This document shows positions 16,082-16,579 of a DNA stretch of 16,579 nt, in pieces. Source of the stretch: an uncultured Porphyromonadaceae bacterium (GTDB taxonomy: Bacteria; Bacteroidota; Bacteroidia; Bacteroidales; Muribaculaceae). The translations under genes were made by a program, and so were the position numbers. The first letter of the stretch is position 1, and each line of letters begins with the position of its first letter. Below the pieces are notes generated by a model that saw only the letters and a list, made by a program, of their open reading frames with translations, ran no database searches and was not told where the DNA came from. The stretch spans positions 1 through 16,579 of the forward strand of contig URZG01000018.1 of assembly GCA_900552325.1 (NCBI GenBank), written 5' to 3'.

Positions 16082-16162
16082 TGTAGGGACGCTCCGTGGA
16101 GCGTCCGCATAAACGCGTTTAATCAATATGTATTCACGGACGCTCCGCGAAGCGTCCCTACA
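16082..16162. repeat. Compound palindromic repeat, copy 2
   Basis: The left arm (16082-16107) is identical to the first 26 nt of the copy at 8722. The right arm (16137-16162) matches its reverse complement except for two substitutions (CTCCGCGAAGC instead of CTCCACGGAGC). The 29-nt centre is unrelated to that of copy 1. It lies 14 nt beyond the stop of the LuxR-HTH remnant and may act as its terminator. Confidence 0.85.
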
Positions 16163-16175
16163 TCCCCACTGCCGG

Positions 16176-16526
16176 TCATTCACGGTGGAGGCAACCCGAC
16201 AGGAAGGGGAAAAGCTCCTCCTCATTTTCAAGGCCGAGGGTGCGACGCAGACGCCACTTTGCCTGACGCACGCTCTCGAGGCGCACATTCATCAGCACAG
16301 CGATCTCCTTTGTGCCGAGACCGATGGCGATATACCCGGCCAGACGCAGCGCGGAGTCGCTTATACGCGGCGCCACCTCCCTCAGCCGGCTTATGAACAG
16401 CGGATACTGCTGGGTGAAAAGTTCCAGGAAATTGTCTGTTCCTATCTCGTTGGTATTCCTGTTGGAGAGTATCCGTTCGAGGGTCTGCAGGGCGGCCGCA
16501 TCGCCGTCTTTCTTTATATTGCCCCA
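16176..16526 (-). pseudogene. LuxR-type HTH regulator, 5'-truncated C-terminal fragment
   Basis: The open frame gives about 116 residues ending at TGA 16178-16176. It reads FLELFTQQYPLFISRLREV, then SDSALRLAGYIAIGLGTKEIA and VRLESVRQAKWRLRRTLGL. This is the helix-turn-helix of the LuxR/GerE type as found at the C-terminus of Bacteroidetes regulators, which normally carry TPR repeats, a membrane helix and a coiled coil before it. Reading upstream, the frame is closed by TAA at 16529-16527 and has no ATG; the only starts inside are weak (GTG at 16376). The N-terminal part is therefore missing, probably because other DNA joins at about 16527. Whether the short HTH piece is expressed cannot be told. 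It faces the same way as the GH66 operon and lies upstream of it. Confidence 0.7.
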
Positions 16527-16579
16527 TTAGTGTCCACTAAAAAATCATAAAAGTACTTTGAAATTGTTGAAATTCAATT
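16527..16579. mobile_element. Possible insertion-sequence edge at the contig end
   Basis: A palindrome TTAGTG-TC-CACTAA (16527-16540) marks the point where the LuxR-HTH frame closes. The sequence beyond it is sharply AT-rich (AAAATCATAAAAGTACTTTG) and non-coding as far as visible. A truncated regulator, a terminal-repeat-like palindrome and the end of the contig together suggest an IS end. No transposase is visible, so this is inference. Confidence 0.3.

Overview
The window looks like a contig from a gut-type member of the Bacteroidales (a Muribaculaceae- or Bacteroidaceae-like genome; the family level is inference). The reasons are promoters of the Bacteroidetes form (TTTG/TTG, about 20 nt, TAnnTTTG) in front of several genes, little Shine-Dalgarno signal, SusE/SusF-like surface proteins with type IX secretion (T9SS) C-terminal tails, a GH66 glucanase, and a Bacteroidetes-type LuxR-HTH fragment. 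I saw no rRNA, tRNA or CRISPR array.

Region 1 (1-6331, minus strand). Read leftwards this is one module of five genes. It begins with a small helix-turn-helix-like regulator, which is frameshifted in this sequence, followed by a coupled membrane-anchored eukaryotic-type Ser/Thr kinase. After a 390-base gap come three exported proteins: a 462-residue DUF6175-like protein, a 391-residue protein with a coiled-coil tail, and an outer-membrane barrel-like protein. The gap holds TAnnTTTG boxes and a strong hairpin plus T7 tract only 6 nt before the next start codon, which looks like a leader attenuator or small RNA. Together the genes suggest an uncharacterised cytoplasm-to-envelope signalling or assembly system.

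Region 2 (6425-8689, plus strand). This is a visibly more AT-rich, probably acquired restriction-modification pair in decay. The D12-class adenine methylase has an in-frame TAA. The endonuclease appears to have lost its catalytic core, and its 3' end is cut off and joined out of frame to the last 105 residues of a GH2 glycosidase. The junction is either a real recombination or an assembly chimera.

Region 3 (8722-16162). A GC-rich three-gene operon on the minus strand encodes a 1201-residue secreted multidomain protein, a 447-residue SusE/F-like protein and a GH66 endodextranase-like enzyme, all joined by 4-nt ATGA overlaps. Its promoter at 15858-15888 carries a perfect palindrome in the spacer. 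The operon looks like an alpha-1,6-glucan (dextran) utilisation locus without an adjacent SusC/SusD pair. Two copies of a compound palindromic repeat (TGTAGGGACGCTCC type) sit just outside its two ends.

Region 4 (16176-16579). This is the C-terminal LuxR-type HTH of a larger regulator, cut off near a TTAGTG/CACTAA palindrome that could be the edge of an insertion sequence at the contig end.
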